Assembly (NCBI GenBank): GCA_024229515.1
Contig: JAAESI010000093.1
Coordinates: 1 to 64,000, forward strand
DNA length: 64,000 nucleotides
DNA from: Pseudomonadota bacterium
GTDB lineage: Bacteria; Myxococcota_A; UBA796; UBA9615
Direction: 5' to 3'
A model generated the notes under the pieces. The model was not told where the DNA came from, ran no database searches, and saw only the letters and a list, made by a program, of their open reading frames with translations. Positions 7,984 to 17,449 of this stretch are shown piece after piece (the first letter of the stretch is position 1; every line of letters begins with the position of its first letter). A program made the position numbers and the translations under genes.

Positions 7984-10061
7984 ATGCGACCCCTGATCCT
8001 TCTGGCCTCCGTGCTCCTTGTTGCCTGCGGCGGCGGCGTCCTCGACTTCGACGGGGACGGAATCCCCGACGCATCGGACTGCGCCCCCGAGGATCCCGAG
8101 CGGGGGGCGGCGCTGGATCCCTTCGGCGATGGCATCGACCAGAACTGCGACGGCACCGACGGGATCGACGCCGACGGCGACGGCCACTCCGCCGATGACA
8201 GCGGCGGCACCGACTGCGACGACGCCAACGACGACGTGCACCCGGACGCCGAGGAGGTGTGCGACGGCGCCGACAACAACTGCGACGGAGAGCCCGGCCC
8301 CGACGAGGGCGACGGCGACGGCGACGGCTCCCGCCCCTGCGACGGCGACTGCGACGACTCCGACGCGACCCGCCATCCCCGCCAGCCCGAGTCCTGCAAC
8401 GGCATCGACGACGACTGCGACGGGTACGTGCCGAGCAACGAGCAGGACCTCGATGAAGACGGGCAGACCCCCTGCGAGGGCGACTGCAACGATGCCGTGG
8501 CGTCGATCTTCGAGGCGTCGTTGGACGACCACCCGGAGCTCTGCAACGGGTTCGACGACAACTGCGATGGCCTCCTGGGGGAGGACGAGGAGGACCTGGA
8601 CGGAGACGGGTTCGCCCCCTGCGAGGGGGACTGCGATGACGCCAACCTCGCCTGGTTCCCCGGCAACGGCTTGTGGGACGACCCCTCCGGGATCGACACC
8701 AACTGCGACGCCGTCGTCGGCATCGAACCGGCCCGCATCGGCGACGCCGATGGGGACGGGGTCGACGACCTCGTGGTGGGCGCCAACTGGAGCGATGCCG
8801 CCGCCGAGGCGGCGGGCGAGCTCTGGTTCGTCTCGGGCGCCGATGTGCTCGACAGCGACGCCATCACGGTCGGATCGGTGTCGACGGCGTCGTGGACCGG
8901 CGAGCTCGCTCACGACTTCGCCGGCTGGTCCGCCTCGCCCGCCGGGGACGTGGACAACGACGGGCGGGCGGATGTGCTCGTGGGGGCCTACGGCGACGAC
9001 ACCCACGGTCCCCTCACGGGCCGGACCTACCTCCTGCTGGGGAGCCAGTTGGCCGAGGGAGGCTCCCTCGCGGACGCCTTCGCGGTCTTCGTCGGGGAGG
9101 ACGGCTACGACGAGTCCGGCTGGGCCTTCGACAGCGCCGGCGATGTCGAAGGCGACGGCGTCGATGACCTGATCTTCGGCGGCTACGACGTGGACGAGCC
9201 GCTCATCAGTGGGGGCAAGGGGTACATCTTCTTCGCCGCGTCGATCGCCGCCGGGGGCACCTTCTCGCTGGGCGAGGCGGACGTGATCCTCCAATCCGAG
9301 CAGGAGTACTCCCAACTGGGCTGGTGGGCCGCCGGCATCGGCGACATCGACGGCGGGGGACTCGACGACGTCGCGATCGCGGCGCCCTACTCCGACGCCA
9401 GCGGGGGCGACGCGGGCAGCGTGTACGTGTTCCTGGGCGAGTCCGTGAGCTCCGGCGGGATCTTCGATGCGGCCTCCGCCGACGTGATCCTGCGCGGGGA
9501 AGATTCGTCCGATCACCTCGGTCGGCACCTCGCATCCGCGGGCGACGTGGACGGCGACGGCCTCGCGGATCTCATCGTGGGGGCGCGTTGGAACGACGTC
9601 CCCTACGTGGACGGCGGCCGCGCCTACCTTTGGCTTGGCTCGGCGCGTCGCTGGCGCTGGGCGGAACCCATTCGGTGGCCGAGGCTGACCAGATCTTCAC
9701 CGCCCCGGGCGATCTGGTCCGCGTCGGAGGATCGGTGGCCTCGGCCGGGGCCGTGGATGGGGACGGGCTCGACGACCTCCTCATCGGCGGCTACGGCGAC
9801 GCCACCGGGGGTGAGTTCGCGTGCGCGGTGTGGCTGTTCCTGGGGAGCTCCCTGGCGGCTGCTCCGGCCGGCCCCTTGCCGATGGACGCAGCGGACGCCG
9901 TGTTCTACGGCCAGGAGGCCGGCGACAGCATCGGGCAGTACCTCTGCGACGGCGCGGACGTCAACGACGACGGCCGCAACGATCTCGTCCTGGGGGCCTG
10001 GAAAGCGGACGGCACGCTGCCGGACGCCGGTCGCGTCTACGTGGTCCTCAGCCCCTACTGA
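7984..10061 (+). pseudogene. MopE/FG-GAP repeat lipoprotein, frameshifted near its end
   Basis: Lipoprotein signal MRPLILLASVLLVAC, then about five MopE-type motifs (VCDGADNNCDGE, SCNGIDDDCDGY, LCNGFDDNCDGL), then at least six FG-GAP/integrin-alpha-like propeller repeats (for example DADGDGVDDLVVGA, GDVDNDGRADVLVGAYGDD, GDVDGDGLADLIVGARW). The frame breaks at about 9640-9648: one frame reads AYLWLGSARRW, while the next restores LGASLALGGTHSV and continues through two more FG-GAP repeats to a TGA at 10061. One missing base reconciles the two, giving about 692 residues. Without the shift the protein would lose its last two propeller blades. It is either a consensus error or a young lesion. The stop overlaps the convergent gene by 7 nt. 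Confidence 0.75.
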
Positions 10062-10603
10062 TCGGGCGCCTCGGGCATCTGCGGGTCGATGTCCGGCGGG
10101 TTCCCCAACAACGCCTGCACAGCGAACCACGCCACCGCGGCGATGCCCCAGCCCAGGCCGACCACGACGCCGAAGTCGATGATCCCGCGCCACGGCTGGG
10201 GGAACTGCCGAACCACGAGCACGACGCCGACGATGGCGATCGTGATGCCCCAGGAGGTGAGCAGGCGACGGCGGTTCCCGGCGAAGAAGCCGATGACGAA
10301 CGCCGGCGCGAGCAGCACCCGCAGCGGTTGAGGGTCGCGGGCGAGCACCCCCGCGCGCACGACCACCCGGGGAGCGAGCCGGCTCTGGAAGCCGCGGTAG
10401 CCCTCGCTGTAGGCCATGAAGCCGACCCACAGCGCAGCAAAGCCCCACTGCAGCGGCGTGAAGGGATCGCCCTGAATCGCCTCCCAGGCGACCATCCCGA
10501 CGCCGTGCACGGCATCCGCGAGCAGCCAGATGACGCCGATGATTCCCCAGACCGCGGCGAGGCGGCCCAGGAGGGAGGGGGCGGGGGCGGAGGTCTCGGA
10601 CAC
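10055..10603 (-). CDS. Multi-spanning membrane protein of unknown function
   Basis: 182 residues from a GTG at 10603. Five hydrophobic segments are visible: LAAVWGIIGVIWLLADAV, PLQWGFAALWVGFMAY, LRVLLAPAFVIGFFAG, SWGITIAIVGVVLVV, and GVVVGLGWGIAAVAWFAVQAL. The C-terminal tail is acidic and Pro rich. No catalytic motif is recognised. Longer starts exist but would add an Arg-rich tract. It is convergent with the FG-GAP gene and divergent from the lipoprotein gene at 10691. Confidence 0.65.
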   Translation of the reverse strand: MSETSAPAPSLLGRLAAVWGIIGVIWLLADAVHGVGMVAWEAIQGDPFTPLQWGFAALWVGFMAYSEGYRGFQSRLAPRVVVRAGVLARDPQPLRVLLAPAFVIGFFAGNRRRLLTSWGITIAIVGVVLVVRQFPQPWRGIIDFGVVVGLGWGIAAVAWFAVQALLGNPPDIDPQMPEAPDQ

Positions 10604-10690
10604 GGCGGCGGATGATGCGCGCCCGATCGGGTCGTGCCAAGCGGTCTCGGCTCGGCCCGGGACGTTATGATCTCGCCTGAGGGGACCCCC

Positions 10691-11749
10691 ATGCGAACGA
10701 TGCTGCTGCCGCTGACGATCCTGCTGTCCCTGCTGATGCTCACCGGGTGCCCCGACGACGACGACGACAGCTCGGTCAGCGACGACGACGACGCGGCGGA
10801 CGACGACGACGCGACGGACGACGACGACGCCACCGACGACGATGACGCGACGGACGACGACGACGCGACGGACGACGACGACGCGCTGCCGGAGCTGATC
10901 CTCGGCGGCCTGGAGGGCTTCTGGCAGATCGCGTCGCTCACCCAGACCGTCAACGGGGAGCCCCTGACGGGCACCCGCACGCCGACGACCATCACCGTCA
11001 ACGAGACGGACATCGAGATCATGATCCGCGGCTACCTGGACATCCTCGCCGGCAGCGACACCGCGGGGACGTTCACGTATTCCAACGCCGCCATCGGCGA
11101 CAACCGGCCCCTGACCCACGTCTTCGCCGAGGGGGCCCTCACGCTGGAGGACGGCGCCACGCTGGTGTTCGACATCCCCAAGGCGGGCCAATACGTCTGG
11201 ACGATCGAGGTCAGCGGGGACGACGCCACCATGGCGTTCGACTACGCTGACCCGCGCAACCCCAACGACTACGAGGGGCCCAACATCCTGGTGTTGGAGC
11301 GGATGGCCATCCCCACCAGCGAGGTCGACGGCGGTTGGGACATCGCCAGCCTGACCGTCAACGTCGGCAAGGGGAACGACACCTTCCTGAACGGCTGCCA
11401 CGAGACGGGCAAGGGCGAGTGGACCCTGATGGACGGCGGTCTGTACCTGGATCCGCGAGGGTCGATGATCTTCTCGTTCACGCAGAGCTTCCACGCCGAG
11501 GAGGGGTGCGGAGACACCCCGTCGGACAGCAACAGCGCCGGCGGACCGGGCCACTGGGACTACGACGGAAGCGCCAACGAGATGTGGCTGTACGAGTGGG
11601 TGATCGCAGGGGAGCCCGTCACCGGGCTCGGCTTCCAGTTCAGCACCGTGCTGACCGTGGACGACCTGACGTTGTCGACGCTGGCGAGCTTCGGCCTCGA
11701 GGGTCCGGGGACCCCCGTGCAGATCCTGCTGACGCCTACTGGCGGCTGA
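10691..11749 (+). CDS. Poly-Asp-tethered lipoprotein, unknown beta-rich domain
   Basis: 352 residues. A GAGGGG Shine-Dalgarno precedes the ATG at 10691, and a lipobox LTGC follows about 20 residues in. Next comes a low-complexity tether of seven DDDDA(T/D)-type units (codons almost all GAC), which is itself a DNA tandem repeat at about 10775-10890. The mature part has two similar beta-rich halves starting FWQIASLTQTVNGEPL and GWDIASLTVNVGKGND, suggesting an internal duplication of a lipocalin-like or Ig-like fold. There is one Cys pair region (NGCHETGKGEW, EEGCGDTP). Function unknown; probably surface or outer-membrane anchored. Confidence 0.7.
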   Translation: MRTMLLPLTILLSLLMLTGCPDDDDDSSVSDDDDAADDDDATDDDDATDDDDATDDDDATDDDDALPELILGGLEGFWQIASLTQTVNGEPLTGTRTPTTITVNETDIEIMIRGYLDILAGSDTAGTFTYSNAAIGDNRPLTHVFAEGALTLEDGATLVFDIPKAGQYVWTIEVSGDDATMAFDYADPRNPNDYEGPNILVLERMAIPTSEVDGGWDIASLTVNVGKGNDTFLNGCHETGKGEWTLMDGGLYLDPRGSMIFSFTQSFHAEEGCGDTPSDSNSAGGPGHWDYDGSANEMWLYEWVIAGEPVTGLGFQFSTVLTVDDLTLSTLASFGLEGPGTPVQILLTPTGG

Positions 11750-13133
11750 ACACCAGCGGGTAGCCGATCACGTCGATCTCCTCGCCGGGGCTCTTCAGCA
11801 CGACCTTGCTGAGCCGTCGCACGACGCAGGTGGCGAGGGCCGCTGATCCGGTCGAGTTGGAGTCGACCTCGATGCCGTAGGGACGGCCGTCCAGGTCGAG
11901 GGTCCACGACAGGACGAGCTTGCCCTGCAGGCTGTCGTCGTCCTTGATCTGCTTCTCGTAGCACTGCTTGAACCGGCCCAGGTAGCGCTTCATCTGCCCC
12001 GGGATGTTGTAGCTGCCGCCGGTCTCGGGCGGTGTCCAGGGGGCCTCCTCGACGTCGACTTCGACGTCGACCGCTTCCTTCTGCACCGAGCCGCCGTCGC
12101 CGCCGCCGGCGATCTCCAGTTCGCCGCCACCGACCACGCCGTCGTGAGCGCTGCCGCCGCGCAGCCCGAAGCTGTCGCCGTCCTCGCGGACCCGGGCGCC
12201 GTTGCCGGCCTCCGCGACCGCGCGACCCACGTCCGCGTCCAGCGATCCGGCGTCCGCGAGCATGTCCTCGATGCGGCGCGCGCCGGGCCGGTCGTAGGCG
12301 TCGATCGCCCCGATCAGCCCGATCTGCACCTCTTCCTCCAGGCGCGCGCGGCGCTCTTCGGCGGTCTCGATGGGCTCGGGATCGGGGTCCGCTTGCGCCG
12401 CCGGCGCCGGGTTGGCCGCCACGGGGGCGGGCTCGGGGTCCGGCTCGGGCTTGTCGGGCTTGGCCGTCTCGGGTCCGTCGCCGTCGTTGTCGGCGATCTC
12501 GACCTCGGGCTCCGGTGCGGGCGGGATCTCGATCATCTTGATGAAGACGTCCTGGATCTCGCGCATGGCGACGGTGGTCGGCGGCGGCTGGCTCTCGACC
12601 CACATCACCATCGCGGTGTGGAACAGCCCCGACAGCAGGATGACGGCGAGGAAGAGCCAGTCGACGGTGTCCCACCGCCACCCCGCGAACCGCTTGACGT
12701 TGCGGTTGCGCGCCGGGGTGGGGGGCGTGCGCACGAACTGGAACAGGACGGTGGTGTCGCCGACCTTGACCTTGCCGCGATCCAGCGGCCCCAGCCGGGC
12801 CGTCTTCTTGCCCCTGCGGGTCGCTCCCGCCGCGTCCGCGAGGGTGACGACGTCCTGACCGCGGGTGATCTTTCCGCGCATCGGCCCGACCAGGTGGATC
12901 TGGCCGCCGCCGCCTTCGCGGGTTTCGATGAGGGTGAACTTTCGCGGTGCAGCGCGCACCACGACGGTGTTGGTGGCATCGCTGCCGACGGTGACTTTGC
13001 CGCCTGGGGACAGAAGCCGCTCTTCGACGATGCGGCCTCCAACGACCACACCGATTCGCAAGCAGCGACCGGTTTTCCAATGGCGGCCGGGACGAGCGGT
13101 TCCCCTCGCCGCCCCGGTGTTCGAGGCACGCAT
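11736..13133 (-). CDS. TonB-like AgmX/PglI C-terminal domain protein
   Basis: 465 residues. Residues 25-130 form a cytoplasmic FHA-like or beta-rich domain (LRIGVVVGGRIVEERLLSPG). One TM segment follows at about 160-180 (WLFLAVILLSGLFHTAMVMW). A Pro/Glu/Asp-rich periplasmic linker comes next, and the C-terminal AgmX/PglI/TonB-like domain covers roughly residues 365-465 (IPGQMKRYLGRFKQCYEKQI, GKLVLSWTLDLDGRPYGIEV, CVVRRLSKVVL). Such proteins in Myxococcota belong to gliding or envelope-energy machines and connect inner-membrane ExbB/TolQ-type motors to the envelope. A GGAG lies about 8 nt before the ATG. Its 3' end overlaps the convergent lipoprotein gene by 14 nt. No exbB/exbD partner lies in the window. 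Confidence 0.75.
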   Translation of the reverse strand: MRASNTGAARGTARPGRHWKTGRCLRIGVVVGGRIVEERLLSPGGKVTVGSDATNTVVVRAAPRKFTLIETREGGGGQIHLVGPMRGKITRGQDVVTLADAAGATRRGKKTARLGPLDRGKVKVGDTTVLFQFVRTPPTPARNRNVKRFAGWRWDTVDWLFLAVILLSGLFHTAMVMWVESQPPPTTVAMREIQDVFIKMIEIPPAPEPEVEIADNDGDGPETAKPDKPEPDPEPAPVAANPAPAAQADPDPEPIETAEERRARLEEEVQIGLIGAIDAYDRPGARRIEDMLADAGSLDADVGRAVAEAGNGARVREDGDSFGLRGGSAHDGVVGGGELEIAGGGDGGSVQKEAVDVEVDVEEAPWTPPETGGSYNIPGQMKRYLGRFKQCYEKQIKDDDSLQGKLVLSWTLDLDGRPYGIEVDSNSTGSAALATCVVRRLSKVVLKSPGEEIDVIGYPLVFSRQ

Positions 13134-13269
13134 ACAAGACTCCGGATCCCGCCGGCTCGTGAGGCGGAACGAAGGCGCAGATCGGGAGCGGGACGTCCTC
13201 CGGCCAAGGTTTCAGTCCCGTGCCTTGGGACCGCGGCGGGTCGGGAAGGTTCCCGCTACCAGTGTTCGG

Positions 13270-13804
13270 AGTCGAGCTGCGCGACGGATCGCGCAGCTCG
13301 ACCCCGACGATCAGCTCCTGGCCGAGGAACTCGTCGCTGTTGCAGCTGTTCGGGTTGGTCGCGTAGATCCGGTTCTCGGCGGTGATGTACAGCCCGCCGA
13401 CGATGCGGACGCGGACCCCGCCCCCGCCCGTCCAGCCGAACTCGACGAAGCCGGGGTCTCCCAGGTCGCTGAAGCTCGAGAAGCGGAAGTCGGCGAACGA
13501 CTCCACCCGGTCGGTGGCGAGATCGAAGAGGAAGTACCCGGCGAACTCCATGCCGGGCAGGAGCGCCGTGATGGGGAGGGTGGCGTCCCGGCCGACGCCG
13601 AACGCCAGGGTCATCTCCTCGACCGGATGCAGCTGCAGCTCGAAGCGTCCGAGGATGCCGCGGGCGTCCGCGATCCAGAGCTCGTCGACCTCGTCGCGCA
13701 CCGCCATCCAGCCGAAGTCGGCGTCCATCCCGAACTTCGGGTCGACCGGGAGCCGGACCAGCGCGGTGGCGCCGATCCGGGTGTGGAAGCGACCGACCGG
13801 CTCC
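13270..13804 (-). pseudogene. N-terminally truncated outer-membrane beta-barrel-like gene fragment
   Basis: About 175 codons on the minus strand have a clear protein-like composition: alternating polar/hydrophobic strands (GMEFAGYFLFDLATDRVESF, GVRVRIVGGLYITAENRIYA, FLGQELIVGVELR) as in a secreted or barrel protein. No start is present; the sense begins abruptly near 13800, where a plus-strand kinase fragment also begins. The natural stop is also unclear, because the frame runs through a perfect hairpin at 13271-13302 and stays open beyond. Function unknown. Confidence 0.45.
13271..13302. repeat. Perfect 12-bp stem inverted repeat
   Basis: Arms GTCGAGCTGCGC and GCGCAGCTCGAC flank an 8-nt loop. 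It sits at the ambiguous 3' end of the minus-strand fragment and about 140 nt upstream of the AgmX/PglI gene. It could be a terminator hairpin without a T-run, or a scar of rearrangement. Confidence 0.5.
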
Positions 13805-15082
13805 ACTCGCGCTGGATCAGCGGCATCCGCCGCAGCGACCGGGGCGGCATGTGGCTGCTCGGCCACGGGGTGTTCCTGCGGGTCGCCGACGAGGGTCGCC
13901 CGGGGACCGCGTTCGACGTGCTCGAGTCCGTCGGCAGCTGGGAGGGACTCGTCGGCGTCGCTCCCCTCGATCTCGTCGAAGCGACCGACGGCACGCTCTG
14001 GGTCGCCTCCGAGATGGGGGTCACCCGGATCCCCCGCAACGTCGTCCACTCCGAGCTTCCCGTGCCCGACACCCGGCTGGCGTCGGCGCGCCTGGACGGC
14101 CGCCTCGTGGACCCCTCGGCCGAGATCGAAGCCGCCCCCGGTTCGGTGGTGGACCTGCGGTTCACCGCGCTGTCGTACCGCGACCCCGGGATGGTGCAGT
14201 ACCGCTTCCGGGCCGGCCCCGACAAGCCCTGGTCGGCCCCCCGGGAGCGGCCCGAACTGCTGCTGGTCGACCCCGCCCCGGGCCGCCACACCGTCGAGGT
14301 GAGCGCCACCCTGGACGGTGAGCGGTGGTCCCCCGCGCCGGCCCGGTTCGTCTTCACCGCGCGCCCTCCCTGGTACCAGGACTGGCGCTTCCTCCTGGGC
14401 TTGCTCGGCGCCCTCGCGCTGACCCTCGGGGCGGCCTGGCAGCTCCGCCTCCAGCAGCTCCTGCGGGTCGAGCGGCTGCGCACGCAGGTGGCGATGGACC
14501 TGCCCGACGAGGTCGGCTCCGGGCTCGGCAGCATCGGGCTGCTCGCGGGCACCGCGGCGTTGGTTCCGGACGAGGCGCGGGAGGAGATCCTCGGCCGCAT
14601 CGTCGACACCTCGGCCGAACTGGGCCGCTCCCTGTCGGCGATCGTCTGGTCGCTGCGCACCGACTCCAGCGATCTGAACAGCCTCGCGGCCCGGCTCGCC
14701 GAGCGCGGCTCGGCGATGTTCCCCGGCGGCGATCCCGAGCTGATCGTGGACGTGGCCCCGGACCTGCCGGCCCGGCCGATGGAGGTCGCGGTCATCCGCA
14801 CCGTCTTGCTCGTCGACCTCGAGGCGATGCACAACGCGGCCCGCCACAGCGGCGGGACCCAGGTTCGTCTTTCAGGCGCGCGCTCGCGAGGGCCGCTGGA
14901 GCCTCGTGGTGGAAGACAACGGTCGGGGCATCGAGGCGCCCTCGGACTCGGTCGGCGGCGGCTACGGGCTCGGCGGCATGCGGCGACGGGCCGACGAGGT
15001 GGGGGCCACGCTGACGTTGTCGGAGCCGGCGGGGGGCGGGACGCGCGTCGAGTTGATCTTCGGACTTCGCGGACCGGGCTGA
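13802..15082 (+). pseudogene. Remnant two-component sensor (Y_Y_Y + HisKA_3-like + HATPase), truncated and frameshifted
   Basis: The plus strand encodes the tail of a Reg_prop propeller (GLVGVAPLDLVEATDGTLWVA), a Y_Y_Y domain (SVVDLRFTALSYRDPGMVQYRF), a TM helix (FLLGLLGALALTLGAAW), a DHp helix (VERLRTQVAMDLPDEVGSGL) and an HATPase domain with an N-box-like DLEAMHNAARHS. The G-box region (VVEDNGRG, GYGLGGMRRRADEVGA) is in another frame after about 14866. The N-terminal propeller is absent: sense starts at a junction near 13800. The phosphoacceptor His expected in DLHDEVGS is Pro (DLPDEVGS), one base from CAC. Three independent defects argue for a decayed gene, unless the assembly is faulty here. 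The stop is a TGA at 15080-15082. Confidence 0.6.
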
Positions 15083-15126
15083 CCTGTGCCCCAAGGCAAC
15101 GGTCTGGGCCTTGCAGCACACCCCTG

Positions 15127-15159
15127 TCAGGGACTTTGCGGAAACGTAACCGTCCCTGA
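15127..15159. promoter_or_regulatory. Inverted repeat upstream of the surface operon
   Basis: Perfect 8-bp arms TCAGGGAC and GTCCCTGA are spaced by 17 nt and end 25 nt before a TACAAT element (15185-15190). The position fits an operator for the operon that starts at 15200. No known regulator site was recognised. Confidence 0.35.
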
Positions 15160-15184
15160 ACGTGCCGGCCTCTCGCCTAGACCC

Positions 15185-15190
15185 TACAAT
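15185..15190 (+). promoter_or_regulatory. TACAAT -10 element of the surface operon
   Basis: A near-consensus -10 hexamer ends 9 nt before the ATG at 15200, and there is no Shine-Dalgarno. The transcript would have essentially no 5' leader. No good -35 is visible at 16-18 nt. Confidence 0.5.
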
Positions 15191-15199
15191 CGAGCACTC

Positions 15200-17449
15200 A
15201 TGCGTCGAATTTTCTTCCCCTTGCTTGCCCTGACCGTCGTCGGAGCCTCCTGCGCGACGGACGCAGAGCCCCCCGCGGTCGACGGCTCGTCCAGCCACGC
15301 CGCGTTCTTCTCCCCGTACGTGGGCTGGACCGCGACCTCGGGGCAGCCGTCCGCGTCCCTCGGCATGTCGATCGACGGTGGCGGCGACGTCAACAACGAC
15401 GGGTTCGAGGACGTGATCCTCGGAATCCCCGGGTTCGACGACGGCCAGGAGTCCGAAGGCACCGCCTTCCTGTACTCCGGCGACGGCACCTCCTTCACCA
15501 CCACGCACTCCTGGCAGTACACCAACAACGAGGCCTACAGCTTCCTCGGCGGCGCGGTCACGTTCCTGGGCGACATCTCCGGCGACGGCTACGACGACGT
15601 CGCGGTGGGCGCGTGGGCGGACGACGGCGCGGTCGTCGACAACGCCGGCGCGGTGCGGGTCTTCTGCGGCAGCGAGGTCGGCCTCGGCCTCATCCCCTGC
15701 TGGGTCGGGCTCGGTGGCCAGGAGGGCGGCAGCTTCGGGTTCAGCCTCGACGGCGGCGACGTCAACGGCGACGGCTTCGGCGACCTCATCGTTGGCGCCC
15801 CCGACTTCGACCACGACGCGGGCGAGGACGAAGGCGCGGTCTTCGTCTACCAGGGCAGCCCCGACGGCCTCCCCATCCTCGGCGCCTCGACCATCCTGTA
15901 CGGCGGCACCGAGTTCGCCCGGTTCGGCTACGACGTCGCCTCCGGCGGCAACGCCGACAACGACGATGACGGCACCGACGACCTGCTCGTTTCCGCACCG
16001 GAACACGCCGACCTGTTCGAGAGCGAGGGCCGGGTGGTCCTCCACCTCGGCTCCGTGGACGGCGTGCTCCCCACCGAGGCGTGGTCCTACGTCTCCGGCT
16101 TCCCCATCGCCCGCCTCGGCCAGTCGATCGACTTCGCTGGCGACACCAACGGCGACGGCTTCGACGACCTGCTCGTGGGCATGCCCTGGTACGACGACCT
16201 GCTGATGGACCAGGGCCAGGCGATGGTCTTCTTCGGCAGCGACGAGGTCATCTCCGCGACCCCCGACTGGCTGTTCGACGGCTTCCACAGCGGCGGCCAC
16301 CTCGGCTCCGCGGTCGCGGGCGTCGGCGACCTCGACGGTGACGGCATGGGCGACGTGGTCGTGGGCGCCTCGCACGCCGACTTCGACATGCCGTACCAGG
16401 GGATGGTCTTCGCCTTCCCCGGCCTGCTGGACGAAGGCCCCCTGGAGTTCCCCGGCAAGATGCTGCTGAACCCCAACGGCACGCTGTACAGCTTCTTCGG
16501 CACCGCGCTGGCCCCCGCCGGCGACGTCAACGACGACGGCCACGACGACTTCATCGCCGGCGCCTGGGCCAACAGCGTGGACGAGCAGTTCGAGGGCACC
16601 GCGATGCTGCTGTACGGCACCGCCGCCCTCGCTGACGTCGACGACGACGGCTTCTGCGCCGACCCCGCGGGCTGCCCCGGAAACATCCCCGGCGGTGACT
16701 GCAACGACCTCGATCCGACCGTCAATCCGCTGGCCGAGGAGGTCTGCAACGGCGTCGACGACAACTGCGACGGTGCGCTCCCGGCCGACGAGCAGGACCT
16801 CGACGCCGACGGCTTCATGCCCTGCGAAGGCGACTGCGACGACGGCGACGCTGCGACCAACCCGGACGCCGACGAGCAGTGCGACGAGATCGACCACGAC
16901 TGCGACGGCCTCATCGACAACGGCGTGGTGCCCCCCCGCTACTGGCCCGACGGCGACGGCGACGGCTACGGCAACCCGCTGGGCACGCCCGTGCAGTCGT
17001 GCAGCGACCCCGGCAGCACCTACGCCCCCAACTCGTCCGACTGCGACGACGACAACTCCGGGATCAACCCCGGCGCGGACGAAGAGACCTGCACCTCCAT
17101 CGACGAGGACTGCAGCTTCCTCACCCCCGACGTGCCCGACCGCGACGGCGACGCGTTCACCCCCTGCGAGGACTGCCAGGCGCTCGGCACGACCCTGCAG
17201 TGCGGCGATTGCGACGACGCCGACCAGGAGGTCAACCCGTACATGGCGGAGACCTGCCAGGACGGCATCGACCAGGACTGCGACGGCGAGGACCCCGACT
17301 GCGCCATCCCGCCGGAGTGCGACCGCCCCGACAACCTCTGCACCGAGTTCGACTGCAACTGCAACGCGGTCGCCCCGGGCGCGGGCAAGCCGGCGCTGCT
17401 CCTGCTGCTGTTGCTCCTGCCGATGATGCGGCGGAGGACGAACCGATGA
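15200..17449 (+). CDS. FG-GAP/MopE repeat surface protein with C-terminal sorting tail
   Basis: 749 residues. The signal MRRIFFPLLALTVVGASC may be a lipobox (VGASC). Residues 50-475 hold about seven FG-GAP propeller repeats (GDVNNDGFEDVILGIPGFDD, GDVNGDGFGDLIVGAPDFD, GDVNDDGHDDFIAGAWA). Residues 480-720 hold MopE-type repeats (VCNGVDDNCDGA, CDEIDHDCDGLID). The end is a Pro/Cys segment, then GKPALLLLLLLLPMM and MRRRTNR, which has the layout of a MYXO-CTERM/sorting tail. Its job is probably a calcium-stabilised adhesin or recognition protein at the cell surface. It is the first gene of a five-gene unit; its TGA overlaps the next ATG (ATGA). Confidence 0.8.
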   Translation: MRRIFFPLLALTVVGASCATDAEPPAVDGSSSHAAFFSPYVGWTATSGQPSASLGMSIDGGGDVNNDGFEDVILGIPGFDDGQESEGTAFLYSGDGTSFTTTHSWQYTNNEAYSFLGGAVTFLGDISGDGYDDVAVGAWADDGAVVDNAGAVRVFCGSEVGLGLIPCWVGLGGQEGGSFGFSLDGGDVNGDGFGDLIVGAPDFDHDAGEDEGAVFVYQGSPDGLPILGASTILYGGTEFARFGYDVASGGNADNDDDGTDDLLVSAPEHADLFESEGRVVLHLGSVDGVLPTEAWSYVSGFPIARLGQSIDFAGDTNGDGFDDLLVGMPWYDDLLMDQGQAMVFFGSDEVISATPDWLFDGFHSGGHLGSAVAGVGDLDGDGMGDVVVGASHADFDMPYQGMVFAFPGLLDEGPLEFPGKMLLNPNGTLYSFFGTALAPAGDVNDDGHDDFIAGAWANSVDEQFEGTAMLLYGTAALADVDDDGFCADPAGCPGNIPGGDCNDLDPTVNPLAEEVCNGVDDNCDGALPADEQDLDADGFMPCEGDCDDGDAATNPDADEQCDEIDHDCDGLIDNGVVPPRYWPDGDGDGYGNPLGTPVQSCSDPGSTYAPNSSDCDDDNSGINPGADEETCTSIDEDCSFLTPDVPDRDGDAFTPCEDCQALGTTLQCGDCDDADQEVNPYMAETCQDGIDQDCDGEDPDCAIPPECDRPDNLCTEFDCNCNAVAPGAGKPALLLLLLLLPMMRRRTNR

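Noticed and set aside
11560..14847. Single 3.3-kb open frame on the minus strand across 11.6-14.8 kb
   Set aside because: Composition alternates between three regions with different true genes on both strands; only 13270-13804 looks like protein in that frame.
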